NCBI GenBank assembly: GCA_900298995.1
Contig: OMIC01000008.1
Location: 62,001-126,000 of the forward strand
Direction: 5' to 3'
Length of the DNA: 64,000 bases
Origin: Hyphomicrobiaceae bacterium
Lineage (GTDB): Bacteria; Pseudomonadota; Alphaproteobacteria; Rhizobiales; Aestuariivirgaceae
Positions 8,900 to 18,577 of the stretch are shown here, one piece after another. The notes beneath the pieces are model-generated. The model was not told the DNA's origin. It saw only the letters and a program-made list of their open reading frames with translations, and did no database searches. Every line of letters begins with the position of its first letter. Position 1 is the first letter of the stretch. The position numbers were made by a program, and so were the translations under genes.

Positions 8900-9504
8900 G
8901 CGATGGTCTCCGCTATGGTCCCCTGGGCCGCGAGGCCTGCCTCGTAGCCATCGACATGCAGGTCTATTTCGCGCAGGACAGCGAATGGGCCAGCACCGAG
9001 ACCCTGCGCATCCTGCCGGTTGTCGAGCGCCTCGCCGCTCACGCGCCTGCCCGGACCATCTTCACGCGCTTCATGCCGCCGCACACCGCGGCGGAAGCCC
9101 CAGGCATCTGGCAGGCCTATTACCGGCGCTGGTCAAGCGTGTTGCGACAGAACAATGACATGGAGGTCTATGGGCTGCTTCCGCCCCTCCGGGCGCTGGT
9201 TCCGCCGGCCCATGTCACCGACAAGTCGACCTATTCGGCATTTGAATCGGCAGCATTCACCGATCTGCTGGGCAGCCTTGGCTGCACGACGCTCATTCTG
9301 GCTGGCGTTGAGACCGAAGCCTGTGTGTTCGCCACGGTGCTTGCGGCGGTCGATCGTGGGTTGCGCACCGTCCTGGTGCGTGACGCCGTTGCCAGCAGCA
9401 GTCCGGCAAGCCACGCCGGCATTCTTGACACTCTCGTCCCGCGCTACGGAGATCAGATCGAACTCGTCTCCAGCAGCACCATTCTCGAAAGGTGGAAACC
9501 GTGA
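8896..9504 (+). CDS. Isochorismatase-family cysteine hydrolase
   Basis: A 202-residue amidohydrolase of the isochorismatase fold. The catalytic triad is visible as D20 (AIDMQVYF), K110 (TDKSTYSAF) and C143 (GVETEACVF). Members hydrolyse nicotinamide, N-carbamoyl compounds, ureidoacrylate, biuret and other C-N bonds. It overlaps the stop of the transporter ATPase by four bases and is followed by a GTG start in its own stop codon, so it belongs to the polyamine-type operon. This suggests that the imported compound carries an amide or carbamoyl group, or that the hydrolase processes a catabolite; the exact reaction cannot be read from sequence. Confidence 0.85.
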   Translation: MSDGLRYGPLGREACLVAIDMQVYFAQDSEWASTETLRILPVVERLAAHAPARTIFTRFMPPHTAAEAPGIWQAYYRRWSSVLRQNNDMEVYGLLPPLRALVPPAHVTDKSTYSAFESAAFTDLLGSLGCTTLILAGVETEACVFATVLAAVDRGLRTVLVRDAVASSSPASHAGILDTLVPRYGDQIELVSSSTILERWKP

Positions 9505-11336
9505 CCGTTCCCAGCTATCTGCGCACCCCGGCCGTACCGCTGCATCGCGCCTGGAACACCTGGGCCGCGCACCGCTACCTCGACATGATCTTCAAGCCGC
9601 TGGGTATTCACCTCTCGCCCCTGTTCTTTGCAGCAAGTGCTGGCAAGGCCATCCAGCCGGGACCGGGAAGCACGATCCGGCTCGGCGCCCATCACACCGA
9701 CGGCTCATGCGTGGGGGCGCGGATTGATCACGCCGGAACCGTGCTTGACTGGTCATGGGCCAAGCATTCGGCCTTCGACCTCGAGGCCAGCTGGTCAACG
9801 GTACAAAACGGCGAGTGGGGACTGCGTTTCTGGGTGTGCCTCGTGCTGCGTCAGGAAAACGGCGCGATGTGGCATTACGACGAGGCAAGCGGTGTCGCCA
9901 CCTGCACGGTGGGCCCGCGCCCCATCGCCGTGGCGCCGCGCCGCCGTCCGCTTCTGGTGACGGGCCATGCCGGCGAGGCTGATGTCGGGCATGAATTTGA
10001 AACCCGCGGCTACTGGTATCTGGAGTCGCGCACGACTGCGGCGCCGGTTCTGGCGCTGCGCTTCAATCTCGAGGAAGCGGCGTCCAATTCGATCCGCGTC
10101 GCCATCGCCGACCGCCGTGATCTTGCGATTGCCCGGGCGCTCGCCATGGATCAGGCAAGGCCCGCTCCGGCCATCGACGATGCCCGCGCCGCGGTGCGCG
10201 ACATCATGGGTTGGAACACCATCTGGGATGACGTCAACCATCGCCCCTACATCACCTGTTCGCGCAACTGGGATCTCAAGAAATTTGGCGGTTTCGGCTT
10301 CTGGCTCAACGACACGGCCGTCAACGCGCTGCTGGTCTCGCTGTTCGATGCCGATCAGGCGCGCGAGACGCTCGCGGTCATTCTCTCGGCTGCGACGCCC
10401 GAGGGCAATCTCCCCTGCATCATGACGGGCAACGACGCCTGGGTGGACCGCACCCAGGCGCCGCTCGTCTCCTTCATCGCCTGGCAGGTCTATCAGCGCA
10501 CCGGCAATCGTGCGCTGCTCGAGATTGCCTATCCGATCCTGCGAGCCAACAATCTCTGGCTCCGCCGCGCCCGCGACGGCAATGGCAACGGGCTTCTGGA
10601 GTTTGGCTCTTCGGATGTGGGCCTCGGTCTTTACAAGGGTACGAAGCTGGCGGCCAAGGATGAGTCCTTCATGGACAACTCGCCCATGCATGACGAGGCG
10701 AGCTGGAACGAGGCCTCGCGCACGCTCGACAGCGAGGATGTGGGCCTCAATTCACTCTGCTGCCTCGACAGCATGAGCCTGGCGCGTATGGCCGAGGTGC
10801 TGGGCGAGAGCCCCGAGCCGCATCTTGCCCACGCGGCTGAGCTGCGGGGCAAGATCTCGCGCGAGCTGTGGGATGGATCGCGCGGCATCTTCGCCAACCG
10901 CCTGTGGAGCGGCAAGTTCGTCTCCAGCGTCACGCCGACGAGCTTTTTCCCGCTGCTCGCCGGAGCTGCCGAGCCTTCTCAGGTCAAGGCGCTGCTCGCA
11001 AAGCTCGATGACGCGCAATGGTTCGGCGGTTCGCCGCCGCTGCCCTCGGTCGCTCGCCGTGATCCCAGTCTCCACGACAATGTCTACTGGCGCGGACGCA
11101 TCTGGCCGATTCTCAACTGGCTGGTCTGGAACGGCCTCAAGACGCATGACAAGGCCCGCGCCGTCCGGCTGCGCGAGAGTTCGTGGGAGCTGTTCTGGCG
11201 AAGCTGGCAGGAACGGCGGCTGGCACCTGAGAATTATCACCCGGAGAGCGGCGAGGGGCTCGACCAGCCCGACACCGACCCGTTCTATTCCTGGACGGCG
11301 CTTCTGCCCTTCATGATGACCGAGGGCGAGGGTTGA
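9501..11336 (+). CDS. MGH1-like glycoside hydrolase (alpha/alpha-barrel)
   Basis: A 611-residue protein whose C-terminal two thirds look like an (alpha/alpha)6-barrel glycosidase of the trehalase/GH63/MGH1 group. Recognisable pieces are FGGFGFWLNDTAVNALL, TPEGNLPCIMTGNDAW, SFMDNSPMHDEASW, DNVYWRGRIWPILNW and DTDPFYSWTALLP. The N-terminal third is a beta-rich region of unknown specificity. There is no signal peptide, so it acts in the cytoplasm. GTG 9501 is chosen because it overlaps the preceding TGA and has AAAGG about ten bases upstream; an in-frame GTG at 9492 is the alternative. Its place at the end of a polyamine-class transporter operon is unexpected and hints at a glycosylated or sugar-derived cargo. 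Confidence 0.75.
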   Translation: MTVPSYLRTPAVPLHRAWNTWAAHRYLDMIFKPLGIHLSPLFFAASAGKAIQPGPGSTIRLGAHHTDGSCVGARIDHAGTVLDWSWAKHSAFDLEASWSTVQNGEWGLRFWVCLVLRQENGAMWHYDEASGVATCTVGPRPIAVAPRRRPLLVTGHAGEADVGHEFETRGYWYLESRTTAAPVLALRFNLEEAASNSIRVAIADRRDLAIARALAMDQARPAPAIDDARAAVRDIMGWNTIWDDVNHRPYITCSRNWDLKKFGGFGFWLNDTAVNALLVSLFDADQARETLAVILSAATPEGNLPCIMTGNDAWVDRTQAPLVSFIAWQVYQRTGNRALLEIAYPILRANNLWLRRARDGNGNGLLEFGSSDVGLGLYKGTKLAAKDESFMDNSPMHDEASWNEASRTLDSEDVGLNSLCCLDSMSLARMAEVLGESPEPHLAHAAELRGKISRELWDGSRGIFANRLWSGKFVSSVTPTSFFPLLAGAAEPSQVKALLAKLDDAQWFGGSPPLPSVARRDPSLHDNVYWRGRIWPILNWLVWNGLKTHDKARAVRLRESSWELFWRSWQERRLAPENYHPESGEGLDQPDTDPFYSWTALLPFMMTEGEG

Positions 11337-11348
11337 TCGCTCACCGAG

Positions 11349-12290
11349 CTACCGCTCGCCCCGGCGATAGGGCTGCATCAGCGCCTCGGGTACGCGTGCA
11401 CGCCGCGCCACCAGCACCAGCGCCAGGATGGACAGAACATAGGGTGCCATGAGGAACAGTTGATAGGGTGCGCCGGGGATGGCTGTCTGTAGCCGCAACT
11501 GGAAGGCATCAAACAGGGCAAAGAGCAGGGCGCCGATCAGCGCCTTCCCTGGTTGCCACGAGGCGAAGACCACAAGCGCAATGCAGATCCAGCCGCGCCC
11601 CTGCACCATGGTCGGAAAGAAGCTGTTGAAGGCTGCCATGGTCAGGAAGGCACCACCCACGGCCATCAGGGCGGAGCCTGCCATTACCGCGCCGGTACGG
11701 ATTGCCAGCGGGTTAAGGCCCTGGGCATCGACGGCGTGTGGATTTTCACCTGCCATCCGCACAGCAAGTCCAAGCGGCGTACGCGCCAGGATCCAGGCAG
11801 TCAGCGCCACAAAGGCCAGAGCGAGGTAGGTGGGGGCCGTCTGCGCGAACAGGGCCTCGCCCAGAAATGGAAGGTCCGAGAGTACTGGAAACCTGATCGG
11901 CTCGAAGGGCGTGATTGTGGGTGGCAGATCGCCCACCTGAACCCACATGCGATAGAGATAGTAGGACAGGGACGCTGCAAGCAGCGTGATGCCGAGCCCT
12001 GTCACATGCTGCGACAGTCCAAGCGACACGGTAAGTTTTGCGTGCAGCCAGCCGAAGGCCATGCCGCTCAGCGCAGCTGCCAGAAGACCGAACCAAAGCG
12101 AGCCCCCCCAGTAGACCGTGAGCCAGCCGCTCATCGCGCCCATGGTCATGATGCCCTCGATGCCGAGGTTGAGCACGCCTGCCCGTTCGCAGATCAGCGC
12201 GCCCAGCACGCCGAAGATCAGCGGCGTCGCAATACGCAGCACCGCGGCCCAGAGGCTGGCGCTGGCCAGAATGTCCAGAGTGGTGCTCAT
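11349..12290 (-). CDS. ABC permease, BMP/nucleoside type (YufQ-like)
   Basis: A 313-residue permease of the branched-chain/ribose-like family with about nine hydrophobic helices. CERAGVLNLGIEGIM is the hallmark near the N-terminus of permeases that pair with BMP-type binding proteins (nucleosides, purines, autoinducer-like sugars). ATG 12290 overlaps the stop of the partner permease by four bases. A longer frame reaching 12812 lies inside that partner and is rejected. It is the last gene of the leftward operon and converges on the glycoside hydrolase with 12 bases between stops. Confidence 0.9.
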   Translation of the reverse strand: MSTTLDILASASLWAAVLRIATPLIFGVLGALICERAGVLNLGIEGIMTMGAMSGWLTVYWGGSLWFGLLAAALSGMAFGWLHAKLTVSLGLSQHVTGLGITLLAASLSYYLYRMWVQVGDLPPTITPFEPIRFPVLSDLPFLGEALFAQTAPTYLALAFVALTAWILARTPLGLAVRMAGENPHAVDAQGLNPLAIRTGAVMAGSALMAVGGAFLTMAAFNSFFPTMVQGRGWICIALVVFASWQPGKALIGALLFALFDAFQLRLQTAIPGAPYQLFLMAPYVLSILALVLVARRARVPEALMQPYRRGER

Positions 12291-13336
12291 CGCTTGATCC
12301 TGTAGGTGGTGAACAGCAGCGCTGTCAGCATGGCCAGAAGGGAAACCGACATGATGACATCTGCAATGAAGCTCGGAACACCGGTTGCTCGGCTCATGGC
12401 ATCCGCGCCCACGAACACCGTGGCGATGAAGATTGCTGCCGCCACGACGCCGGCCGGGTGCAGCGCCGCCAGCATTGCGACCACGATTCCGGCATAGCCG
12501 AAGCCCGGCGACATGGTCGTTGTCACATAACCTGTCGGCCCGAGCACCTCCACCGATCCTGCCAGTGCTGCGAGCCCGCCCGAGAGGAAGGCGACACTCA
12601 TCAGGATACGCGGCAGCGGAATTCCTGCAAAGGCTGCCGCCCGGGGCGAGAGGCCTGCTGCGCGCATCTCCGTGCCGAACACGGTGCGAGCCTGCACGAT
12701 CCATACGGTGAGGGCCGCCACCAGGGCCACCAGCAACCCGATGTGCAGTCGCGTTCGCGGCACGAGCCGTGGCAGCCGCAGGCTGGGATCGACCGGCACC
12801 GACTGCGGCCATCCGAACGCCATGGGATCCTTGAGCGGCCCCTCGACCATCAATCCGACGAAGAGCAGCACGATGAAATTCATCAGCAGTGTCACCACCA
12901 CCTCGTCAACGCCGAAGCGTAGCCGAAGCGCCACGGGTGCCATCAGCAGCAACGCGCCGCAAATGGCGCTGACGGCGAGCAGCAGGCTAATGGCGATGGG
13001 CGCCGGCAAGCTCGCAAACAGGCTGTGTCCAAGGCCCGCCGTGACCAGTGCGCCGATATAGAATTGTCCTTCACCGCCGATGTTCCACACCCGCGCGCGG
13101 AAGGCGACCGCCGCTGCAAGCCCTGTGAAGATCAGCGGTATCGCCCGGGTCAGTGTTTCCGTGATCGATAGGCGGGAGCCCAGTGCGCCTCGGAGCATCT
13201 CGCCATAGGCGGTAATCGGACTCACTCCCGCCGCCGCGATCAGTCCGGCACAGAGCAGCAGCGCGACAGTTATTGCGGCCAGGGGCGCGACGACCAGCAG
13301 CGTTACAGAAACATCGGCGCGGCGCTCAAACTGCAT
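12287..13336 (-). CDS. ABC permease, BMP/nucleoside type (YufP-like)
   Basis: A 349-residue permease, the other half of the transmembrane channel. It carries eight to ten hydrophobic segments. RARVWNIGGEGQFYIGAL is the family signature equivalent to the NLGIEG motif of its partner. The start ATG 13336 lies 11 bases inside the end of the ATPase gene, and the stop overlaps the next permease start. Together with the ATPase and binding protein it forms a complete nucleoside-like importer. Confidence 0.9.
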   Translation of the reverse strand: MQFERRADVSVTLLVVAPLAAITVALLLCAGLIAAAGVSPITAYGEMLRGALGSRLSITETLTRAIPLIFTGLAAAVAFRARVWNIGGEGQFYIGALVTAGLGHSLFASLPAPIAISLLLAVSAICGALLLMAPVALRLRFGVDEVVVTLLMNFIVLLFVGLMVEGPLKDPMAFGWPQSVPVDPSLRLPRLVPRTRLHIGLLVALVAALTVWIVQARTVFGTEMRAAGLSPRAAAFAGIPLPRILMSVAFLSGGLAALAGSVEVLGPTGYVTTTMSPGFGYAGIVVAMLAALHPAGVVAAAIFIATVFVGADAMSRATGVPSFIADVIMSVSLLAMLTALLFTTYRIKR

Positions 13337-14846
13337 GGTTCTCCTCCCAGACGCCCGCCATCATCAGGCCCAGCATCCGTGCATCGGCTTCGCCTGCCAC
13401 CACGGGGCGGGACAGTCGGCCCTTCACGATGGCCTGAATGCGGTCTGACAGGGCGACGGCCTCGTCCAGATCCTCTGAAATGAGCAGGATCGCAGCACCT
13501 GCTGAGCGCGCTGCGAGCAGTTCAGCATGTACCGCTGCGATGGCTCCCTCGTCGAGGCCCCGCGTGGGTTGATTGGCCAGGATGAACTTCGGCGCAGTGG
13601 CGAGATTGCGCCCCAGAATGAGCTTCTGCATGTTGCCGCCGGAGAGTTGTCGCGTTCGTGTGGCGGGCGTTGCCCCACGAATGTCGAAACGACTGATGAG
13701 CCCGGCGGCGAAGCTGCGCGATTCAGTCCTGCGGATGAAGCCCCAGCTTGAATAGACGGAGGAATCGAGCCGCTCCAGCACGGCGTTCTCCCAGACCGCG
13801 AGATCGCCGATCACGCCTTCCGCATGGCGGTCCTCGGGGATGCGGCCGATGCCGCGTCGGATGAGGCCGCGCGGCGACAGGCGGGTGATGTCTTCGCCTT
13901 GGAAGGTGAGTTCGCCAGCGCTGGCATGGGCAACGCCCGACAGAACGCGCCCGAGTGCAGCCTGGCCATTACCGGACACGCCAACAATGCCAAGGATCTC
14001 GCCCTCGCGCACTTCGAAGGTCGCACCATCGAGACCTGCGCCATGCGCCTGCGAGACGCACAGGTCGCTTGCCGCGATTACCGGCCTGCCGCTCGCATGC
14101 GGTTCGCGTGTTGGCCGCTTCACGCTGCGGCCCACCATCACCTCCGCAAGCTCGGCCGCGCTTGTGGTTTGTGTGGCGCGCTCGGCCACCACTCGTCCGC
14201 CGCGCAGCACCACGACGCGGCTGGATGCGGCCATGACCTCATGCAGCTTGTGGCTGATGAAGATGATCGACAGCCCGTTCGCCGTCATGCCCTTCAGTGT
14301 CTTGAACAGCTGCTCGGCTTCCGGCCTTGCCAGCACGGCGGTCGGTTCGTCGAGAATGAGAATACGCGAGTCGCGGTAGAGTGCCTTGAGGATCTCGACG
14401 CGCTGGCGCTCACCGACCGAGAGATCGCCCACCCGCGCCGCGGGGTCCACAGGCAGCCCGAATGTCCTCGAGAGATTGCGGATCTTGGCGTCAGCCTCGT
14501 GGCGGCGGCTGTCGGGGCGAAGCAGAGGCTCCGAGCCGATGATGATGTTGTCCAGAACTGTCAGATTACCGGCGAGAGTGAAGTGCTGGTGCACCATGCC
14601 GACACCAGCAGCGATGGCTGCGCGCGGCTGTCCTGGTGACAACAGCCTGCCGTTGACGCGCACCTCGCCGGAATCGGCGGTGTAGTGACCAAAGATGATA
14701 TTCATGAGCGTGGTCTTGCCCGCGCCGTTCTCGCCCAGCAGCGCCAGGATCTCGCCCTGGCCGAGTTGAAAGCTCACATCGTCATTGGCGACCAGCGCGC
14801 CGAAACGCTTGTTGATGCGGTTGAGTTCAAGCACCGGGCCGGTCAT
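13326..14846 (-). CDS. ABC transporter ATPase with two nucleotide-binding domains (YufO/RbsA-like)
   Basis: A 506-residue double ATPase. The first domain has Walker [10 protein letters not shown], signature LSVGERQRV and Walker B ILILDEP. The second domain has a degenerate P-loop ([12 protein letters not shown], lacking the usual Lys), signature LSGGNMQKL and AN-QPTRGLD. One canonical and one degenerate P-loop is the usual pattern in sugar and nucleoside double ATPases. The stop overlaps the first permease by 11 bases, and the start ATG overlaps the amidase stop (ATGA). All this supports one polycistronic unit from 18482 down to 11349. Confidence 0.92.
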   Translation of the reverse strand: MTGPVLELNRINKRFGALVANDDVSFQLGQGEILALLGENGAGKTTLMNIIFGHYTADSGEVRVNGRLLSPGQPRAAIAAGVGMVHQHFTLAGNLTVLDNIIIGSEPLLRPDSRRHEADAKIRNLSRTFGLPVDPAARVGDLSVGERQRVEILKALYRDSRILILDEPTAVLARPEAEQLFKTLKGMTANGLSIIFISHKLHEVMAASSRVVVLRGGRVVAERATQTTSAAELAEVMVGRSVKRPTREPHASGRPVIAASDLCVSQAHGAGLDGATFEVREGEILGIVGVSGNGQAALGRVLSGVAHASAGELTFQGEDITRLSPRGLIRRGIGRIPEDRHAEGVIGDLAVWENAVLERLDSSVYSSWGFIRRTESRSFAAGLISRFDIRGATPATRTRQLSGGNMQKLILGRNLATAPKFILANQPTRGLDEGAIAAVHAELLAARSAGAAILLISEDLDEAVALSDRIQAIVKGRLSRPVVAGEADARMLGLMMAGVWEENHAV

Positions 14847-16174
14847 GGATGGCCCGCGATGGGATATGGATAGGCCACAGGTGACGCGGCCTCTGCCAGC
14901 ATGGCTCCAAGGGCCAGCAACGCCATGTCAGTCCCGGGGCGGCTCAAGATCTGCACGCCTGTTGGAAGTCCGCGCGCATCTGTGCCGAAGGGCATGGCCA
15001 GCGCTGGTGCGCCGGCCACATTGGCGAGAGCCGCGTTTGGGGCCGTCGCGTTCATCTGTGCGAAATGCGCATCGGGTGATGAGGCGGACATGTCGAATGC
15101 TCCGGGGACTGGCGGTCCGTCAGCCAGCACCGGAGAGATGATGGCGTCGAAGGCCGCGAAATCCACCCACAGGGAATGGCCGATGCTGGCCATTTCCCGG
15201 CTGGCGGCAAACAACGTTGCTGCCGGCATCCTGCGGCCCTCGGCGGCAATGGCGGCGGCAATCGGTGGAATATCCGCGTCCGATATTGAAAGCGCGTCGA
15301 GCCATTCGGCAAGTGAGGCTGTCAGGATGGTGCGCGCCACCGCAGCCGCGCGTGCACCCAGAGCATCGGGGGCGGCGCGTGTCTCGACGACGCAGCCAAG
15401 ATCGGCGAGGGATTGCGCCGCCCTCTCCGCACAGCGTGCCTGGTCTGGGCTGCAGCGGTCTGGAACTGCGAGCGCCAGGCGCGCGGGCGTGTGAAAGCGC
15501 GCCTCGATCCTGCAGGTCCCGTCGTCTGTCACTGAAACCAGGGCCTGTTTCACATCGCGCAGCGAACGCGCCAGCACCAGTTCCGATGCCAGCCCCATCA
15601 GGTGGTTGCCAAAATCGGGCGCATTGGGAACAACGCCGCGTGAGGGCTTGAGGCCGAACAGACCGCAACAGGAGGCGGGCACGCGGATCGAGCCAGCTGC
15701 ATCGGTGGCATGGGCAATGGCGACGATCCCGGCGGCCACAGCGGCGGCAGCGCCGCCGGAGGATCCGCCGGGCGAGAGGCCCGTGTTGAAGGGATTACGC
15801 GCCGGGTCCGAGGTCAGCGCCAACCCGAAGGGCGGTACGGTCGAGAGCCCTGCTTCGACGAGCCCCATCGCCTTGAAGCGGGTGAACAGAAGGCTGTCGC
15901 TGGCCAGACCGCACGTCCGGCGCATCGCTTCGACGCCTGCGGCGGGCGGAAAGGCGACTGACCCGGCTCCCAGGTCCTTGCCCAGAAACGGAACCCCCGA
16001 AAGTGGTCCGGGTCCGGGGTGGCGGGCGTCCTCCATCGCGCGGTCCGGATCTAGCCGCACAGTGGCACCAAGGCTGGCATGGACGCGCGCCGCCTCAAGC
16101 GTGGCAGCCATCACCTCCGGCGCGGTTGTCCGGCCGGAGGCGATGCTGACAGCAAGCGAGTGCGCGTCCTGCAC
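14843..16174 (-). CDS. Amidase-signature family hydrolase
   Basis: A 443-residue amidase with the Ser-cisSer-Lys catalytic set: K66 in [10 protein letters not shown]138 in PGGSSGGAA, and S162 in [11 protein letters not shown]. Such enzymes hydrolyse amides, carbamoyl amides or allophanate. The GTG at 16174, eight bases after the binding-protein stop, is preferred; an upstream frame inside that gene is Pro/Arg-rich and not domain-like. It is placed between the BMP-type binding protein and the transporter ATPase, downstream of a CodA-like deaminase. It may therefore open or trim the product of the deaminase, but the substrate is not known. There is no signal peptide, so it is cytoplasmic. Confidence 0.85.
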   Translation of the reverse strand: MQDAHSLAVSIASGRTTAPEVMAATLEAARVHASLGATVRLDPDRAMEDARHPGPGPLSGVPFLGKDLGAGSVAFPPAAGVEAMRRTCGLASDSLLFTRFKAMGLVEAGLSTVPPFGLALTSDPARNPFNTGLSPGGSSGGAAAAVAAGIVAIAHATDAAGSIRVPASCCGLFGLKPSRGVVPNAPDFGNHLMGLASELVLARSLRDVKQALVSVTDDGTCRIEARFHTPARLALAVPDRCSPDQARCAERAAQSLADLGCVVETRAAPDALGARAAAVARTILTASLAEWLDALSISDADIPPIAAAIAAEGRRMPAATLFAASREMASIGHSLWVDFAAFDAIISPVLADGPPVPGAFDMSASSPDAHFAQMNATAPNAALANVAGAPALAMPFGTDARGLPTGVQILSRPGTDMALLALGAMLAEAASPVAYPYPIAGHP

Positions 16175-16181
16175 GTTCCGG

Positions 16182-17165
16182 TCAGCCGGGTTCCTTCTCG
16201 TCGATCGGAACCTGGAAGGCACCGGAGGCGATGGCGGCCTTCTTGGCCTCCATGGCCGGCACCGCGTCGGCGGGGACTTCATTGGCGACGAAAATGATGT
16301 CGTTGCCGCCGTACTTCATGAAGGAATACTCGGTGTAGTCGCGACCCACCGGCTTGCCCGCCGCGACATCGGCGACGATGGCGTCGACGGTCGGGCGGAA
16401 GTTCCAGATGGCATTTGCGAACACCGTGCCTGGGTAGCGGGGCGAATAGTCGATGAGCGAGCCGATTGCCTTCACGCCGCGCTCCTTGGCACCGTCGGCG
16501 GTGCCGATGCGCTCACCGAACAGGATGTCCGCACCGGCATCGATCTGCGCCACTGCGGCCTCCTTGGCCTTCGCGGGGTCGAACCAGGCGCCGATGAAGC
16601 CGATCAGGAACTTGGCATCGGGGTTCACTTCCTTGACGCCCATGCGGAAGGCGTTGATCAGCAGATTGACTTCGGGAATGGGATAACCGCCCACCGACCC
16701 GAAGACGTTGCTCTTGGACATCTTGCCAGCAAGCATGCCGGCCAGATACGCGGCTTCGTGGTTACGGGTGCCGAAAACGCCGAAGTTGTCGCCTGCCGGA
16801 CCGCCGGACGAGCCCATCAGGAATGCTGTTTGCGGATAGTCGGCCGCGACAGCACGCGCCTCGTTCTCGACAGCGTAGCTCTCGCCCCAGATCAGTTGCG
16901 CTCCGCCCTCGGCATATTCGCGCATGGCGCGGGGATAGTCGGTTGCAGAGACGCCCTCCGAGAACTTGTATTCGATGAGCCCGTCCGCCGCGGCGGACTG
17001 CATGGCGGCATGAATACGGGAGTTCCAGGCATTCTCCACCGGAGAGGCGTGAATGGCGGCAACCTTGATGGGCGCCGCGGCAGTGGCACCCCGGACCAGG
17101 GCAGGCAGCGCAAGGCTGGCGGCAGCGCCGGCCAGCAACTGGCGGCGGGAAGTGAGGATGGGCAC
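16182..17165 (-). CDS. BMP-family ABC transporter substrate-binding protein
   Basis: A 327-residue periplasmic binding protein of the BMP/PnrA type, whose known relatives bind purine nucleosides or furanose-like ligands. The leader [19 protein letters not shown] has an Arg-Arg pair and probably uses Tat. Mature features include [20 protein letters not shown] at the start and [15 protein letters not shown] in the core. The start is GTG 17165 with AAGGAAA about seven bases upstream. It lies 24 bases after the deaminase and 8 before the amidase. Ligand specificity is best guessed from the deaminase: a pyrimidine-like or cyclic ureide compound. Confidence 0.9.
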   Translation of the reverse strand: MPILTSRRQLLAGAAASLALPALVRGATAAAPIKVAAIHASPVENAWNSRIHAAMQSAAADGLIEYKFSEGVSATDYPRAMREYAEGGAQLIWGESYAVENEARAVAADYPQTAFLMGSSGGPAGDNFGVFGTRNHEAAYLAGMLAGKMSKSNVFGSVGGYPIPEVNLLINAFRMGVKEVNPDAKFLIGFIGAWFDPAKAKEAAVAQIDAGADILFGERIGTADGAKERGVKAIGSLIDYSPRYPGTVFANAIWNFRPTVDAIVADVAAGKPVGRDYTEYSFMKYGGNDIIFVANEVPADAVPAMEAKKAAIASGAFQVPIDEKEPG

Positions 17166-17189
17166 GGTATTTCCTTTCTTGTTTGGGTT

Positions 17190-18482
17190 TCAGTCTTCTG
17201 CAATCGGAGCGTAGGCCGCCGGGTCGACACTGGCGGGTCTTCCCTCAAGCGACAGCGTGGCGCGGCGCGCGGGCGTCTCCGCCAGCACCTTTCCATTGCG
17301 GATCACCGCAAGCCGGGTGGCCTTGAGGCGCACCGCCTCGATGGGATCGCGCGCCTGCAGCACCACCATGGAGGCAGGGCCGCCCTTGCGCAAGGTGGGA
17401 TCGGGGAGGCCCATGGCCCTGGCGCCGTTGAGCGTCACCGAGTCGAAGGCCCAAGCCATGGCCTCGCGTGAGGTCATCGGCACGGCGTGAACGCCCATAT
17501 GCGCCACTTCCAGCATGTCGGCCGATCCCAGCGAGTACCATGGATCCATGGTGCAATCCTGCCCGAAGGCCACATTGACGCCGGCGGCGCGCAGTTCGGT
17601 GACGCGTGTGAGGCCGCGGCGGCGGGGATAGGTGTCCGACCGGCCCTGCAGCGTGATGTTGATGAGTGGATTGGGGATGACATGGATGCCGGATTCCGCA
17701 ATCAGCGGAATGAGCTTCGAGGCATAATAGTTGTCGACCGAATGCATCGAGGTGCAGTGCGAGGCCGTGGCGCGGTCGCGCAATCCGCAGCGGATCGCTT
17801 CCGCCGCCACCGTCTCGACGTGACGCGACATCGGATCATCGCTCTCATCGCAATGAATGTCGAGGCGCAGCCCCCGGTCGGCAGCAATCTCGCACAGGCG
17901 GCGTACCGAGCGCGTGCCGTCGTCCATGGTGCGCTCGAAGTGTGGGATGCCGCCCACGATGTCGAGGCCGAGGTCGAGGGCCCGCAGCAGATTGGCCTCG
18001 GCATTGGCACTCCGATATAGCCCGTCCTGCGGAAAGGCGACAAGCTGGAGATCGATGTAGGGCGCCACCCGCTTGCGCACCTCGACCAGCGCATGGGTGG
18101 CGGTGAGCCGCTCGTCGCAGATATCGACATGCGACCGGATGGCGAGCAGCCCCTGGGCCACGGCGAGGTCGCAATAGCGCAGGGCGCGCTCCATCACGGC
18201 CTCGACCGTGAGGATCGGCTTCAGCTCGCCCCACAGCGCAATGCCTTCGAGCAGCGTGCCGGAGCGGTTGAGCCGTGGCATCCCGAGGCTGAGGGTTGCG
18301 TCCATGTGGAAATGCGGATCGACGAAGGGCGGTGAGACCAGGAATCCGCCCGCATCGATCACCCGCCTCGCCGGCGCGTCGATGACCGGGGCGATATCGG
18401 CAATCCGGCCATCCTTGACCGCGATGTCAGCGGTGCTGCGGCTGCCGACCAGCCGCCCGGATTTTATCAGCACGTCGAGCAT
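17190..18482 (-). CDS. Cytosine deaminase (CodA)-like amidohydrolase
   Basis: A 430-residue amidohydrolase closely patterned on E. coli cytosine deaminase. H57 and H59 sit in DPHFHMD. Then come RSHVDICDERLTA, IDLQLVAFPQDG, HCDESDD (metal His and catalytic Glu), TASHCTSMHS (metal His) and FGQDCTMDPW (metal Asp). Compared from memory with CodA's FGHDDVFDPW, the residue after the metal Asp is Cys instead of Asp314, a position known to shape substrate choice. The substrate may therefore not be cytosine; creatinine, isocytosine-like or other cyclic amidines are possible. It is the first gene of the BMP transporter operon. The start ATG 18482 has only a weak ribosome-binding site. Confidence 0.87.
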   Translation of the reverse strand: MLDVLIKSGRLVGSRSTADIAVKDGRIADIAPVIDAPARRVIDAGGFLVSPPFVDPHFHMDATLSLGMPRLNRSGTLLEGIALWGELKPILTVEAVMERALRYCDLAVAQGLLAIRSHVDICDERLTATHALVEVRKRVAPYIDLQLVAFPQDGLYRSANAEANLLRALDLGLDIVGGIPHFERTMDDGTRSVRRLCEIAADRGLRLDIHCDESDDPMSRHVETVAAEAIRCGLRDRATASHCTSMHSVDNYYASKLIPLIAESGIHVIPNPLINITLQGRSDTYPRRRGLTRVTELRAAGVNVAFGQDCTMDPWYSLGSADMLEVAHMGVHAVPMTSREAMAWAFDSVTLNGARAMGLPDPTLRKGGPASMVVLQARDPIEAVRLKATRLAVIRNGKVLAETPARRATLSLEGRPASVDPAAYAPIAED

Positions 18483-18512
18483 GCGAGTTTCCCTACCCCG
18501 GATAAGCCAGCG

Positions 18513-18544
18513 ACCGTAGCAGTCTGCAACTTTTGGTCAAAAAG
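18513..18544 (-). promoter_or_regulatory. Candidate promoter and operator of the CodA-like operon
   Basis: On the minus strand a TTGACC (18540-18535), 16 bases, then TACGGT (18518-18513) could form a weak sigma70-type promoter. It lies about 30 bases ahead of the deaminase start. The -35 region is nested in a 15-base inverted repeat, CTTTT-N5-AAAAG (18530-18544), which is an A+T-rich patch in a G+C-rich context and could be an operator. The -10 match is poor, so this is only a candidate. Confidence 0.3.
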
Positions 18545-18577
18545 GAATCTGGCGGTTTTCCGCAAGCCCGTCCGGCA

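Noticed and set aside
9492-9500. Alternative GTG start of the glycoside hydrolase at 9492
   Set aside because: GTG 9501 overlaps the upstream stop and has a better-spaced AAAGG; the three extra codons add nothing recognisable.
15606-17471. A 621-codon open frame on the plus strand
   Set aside because: It spans antisense across the amidase, BMP protein and part of the deaminase, all of which have catalytic motifs.
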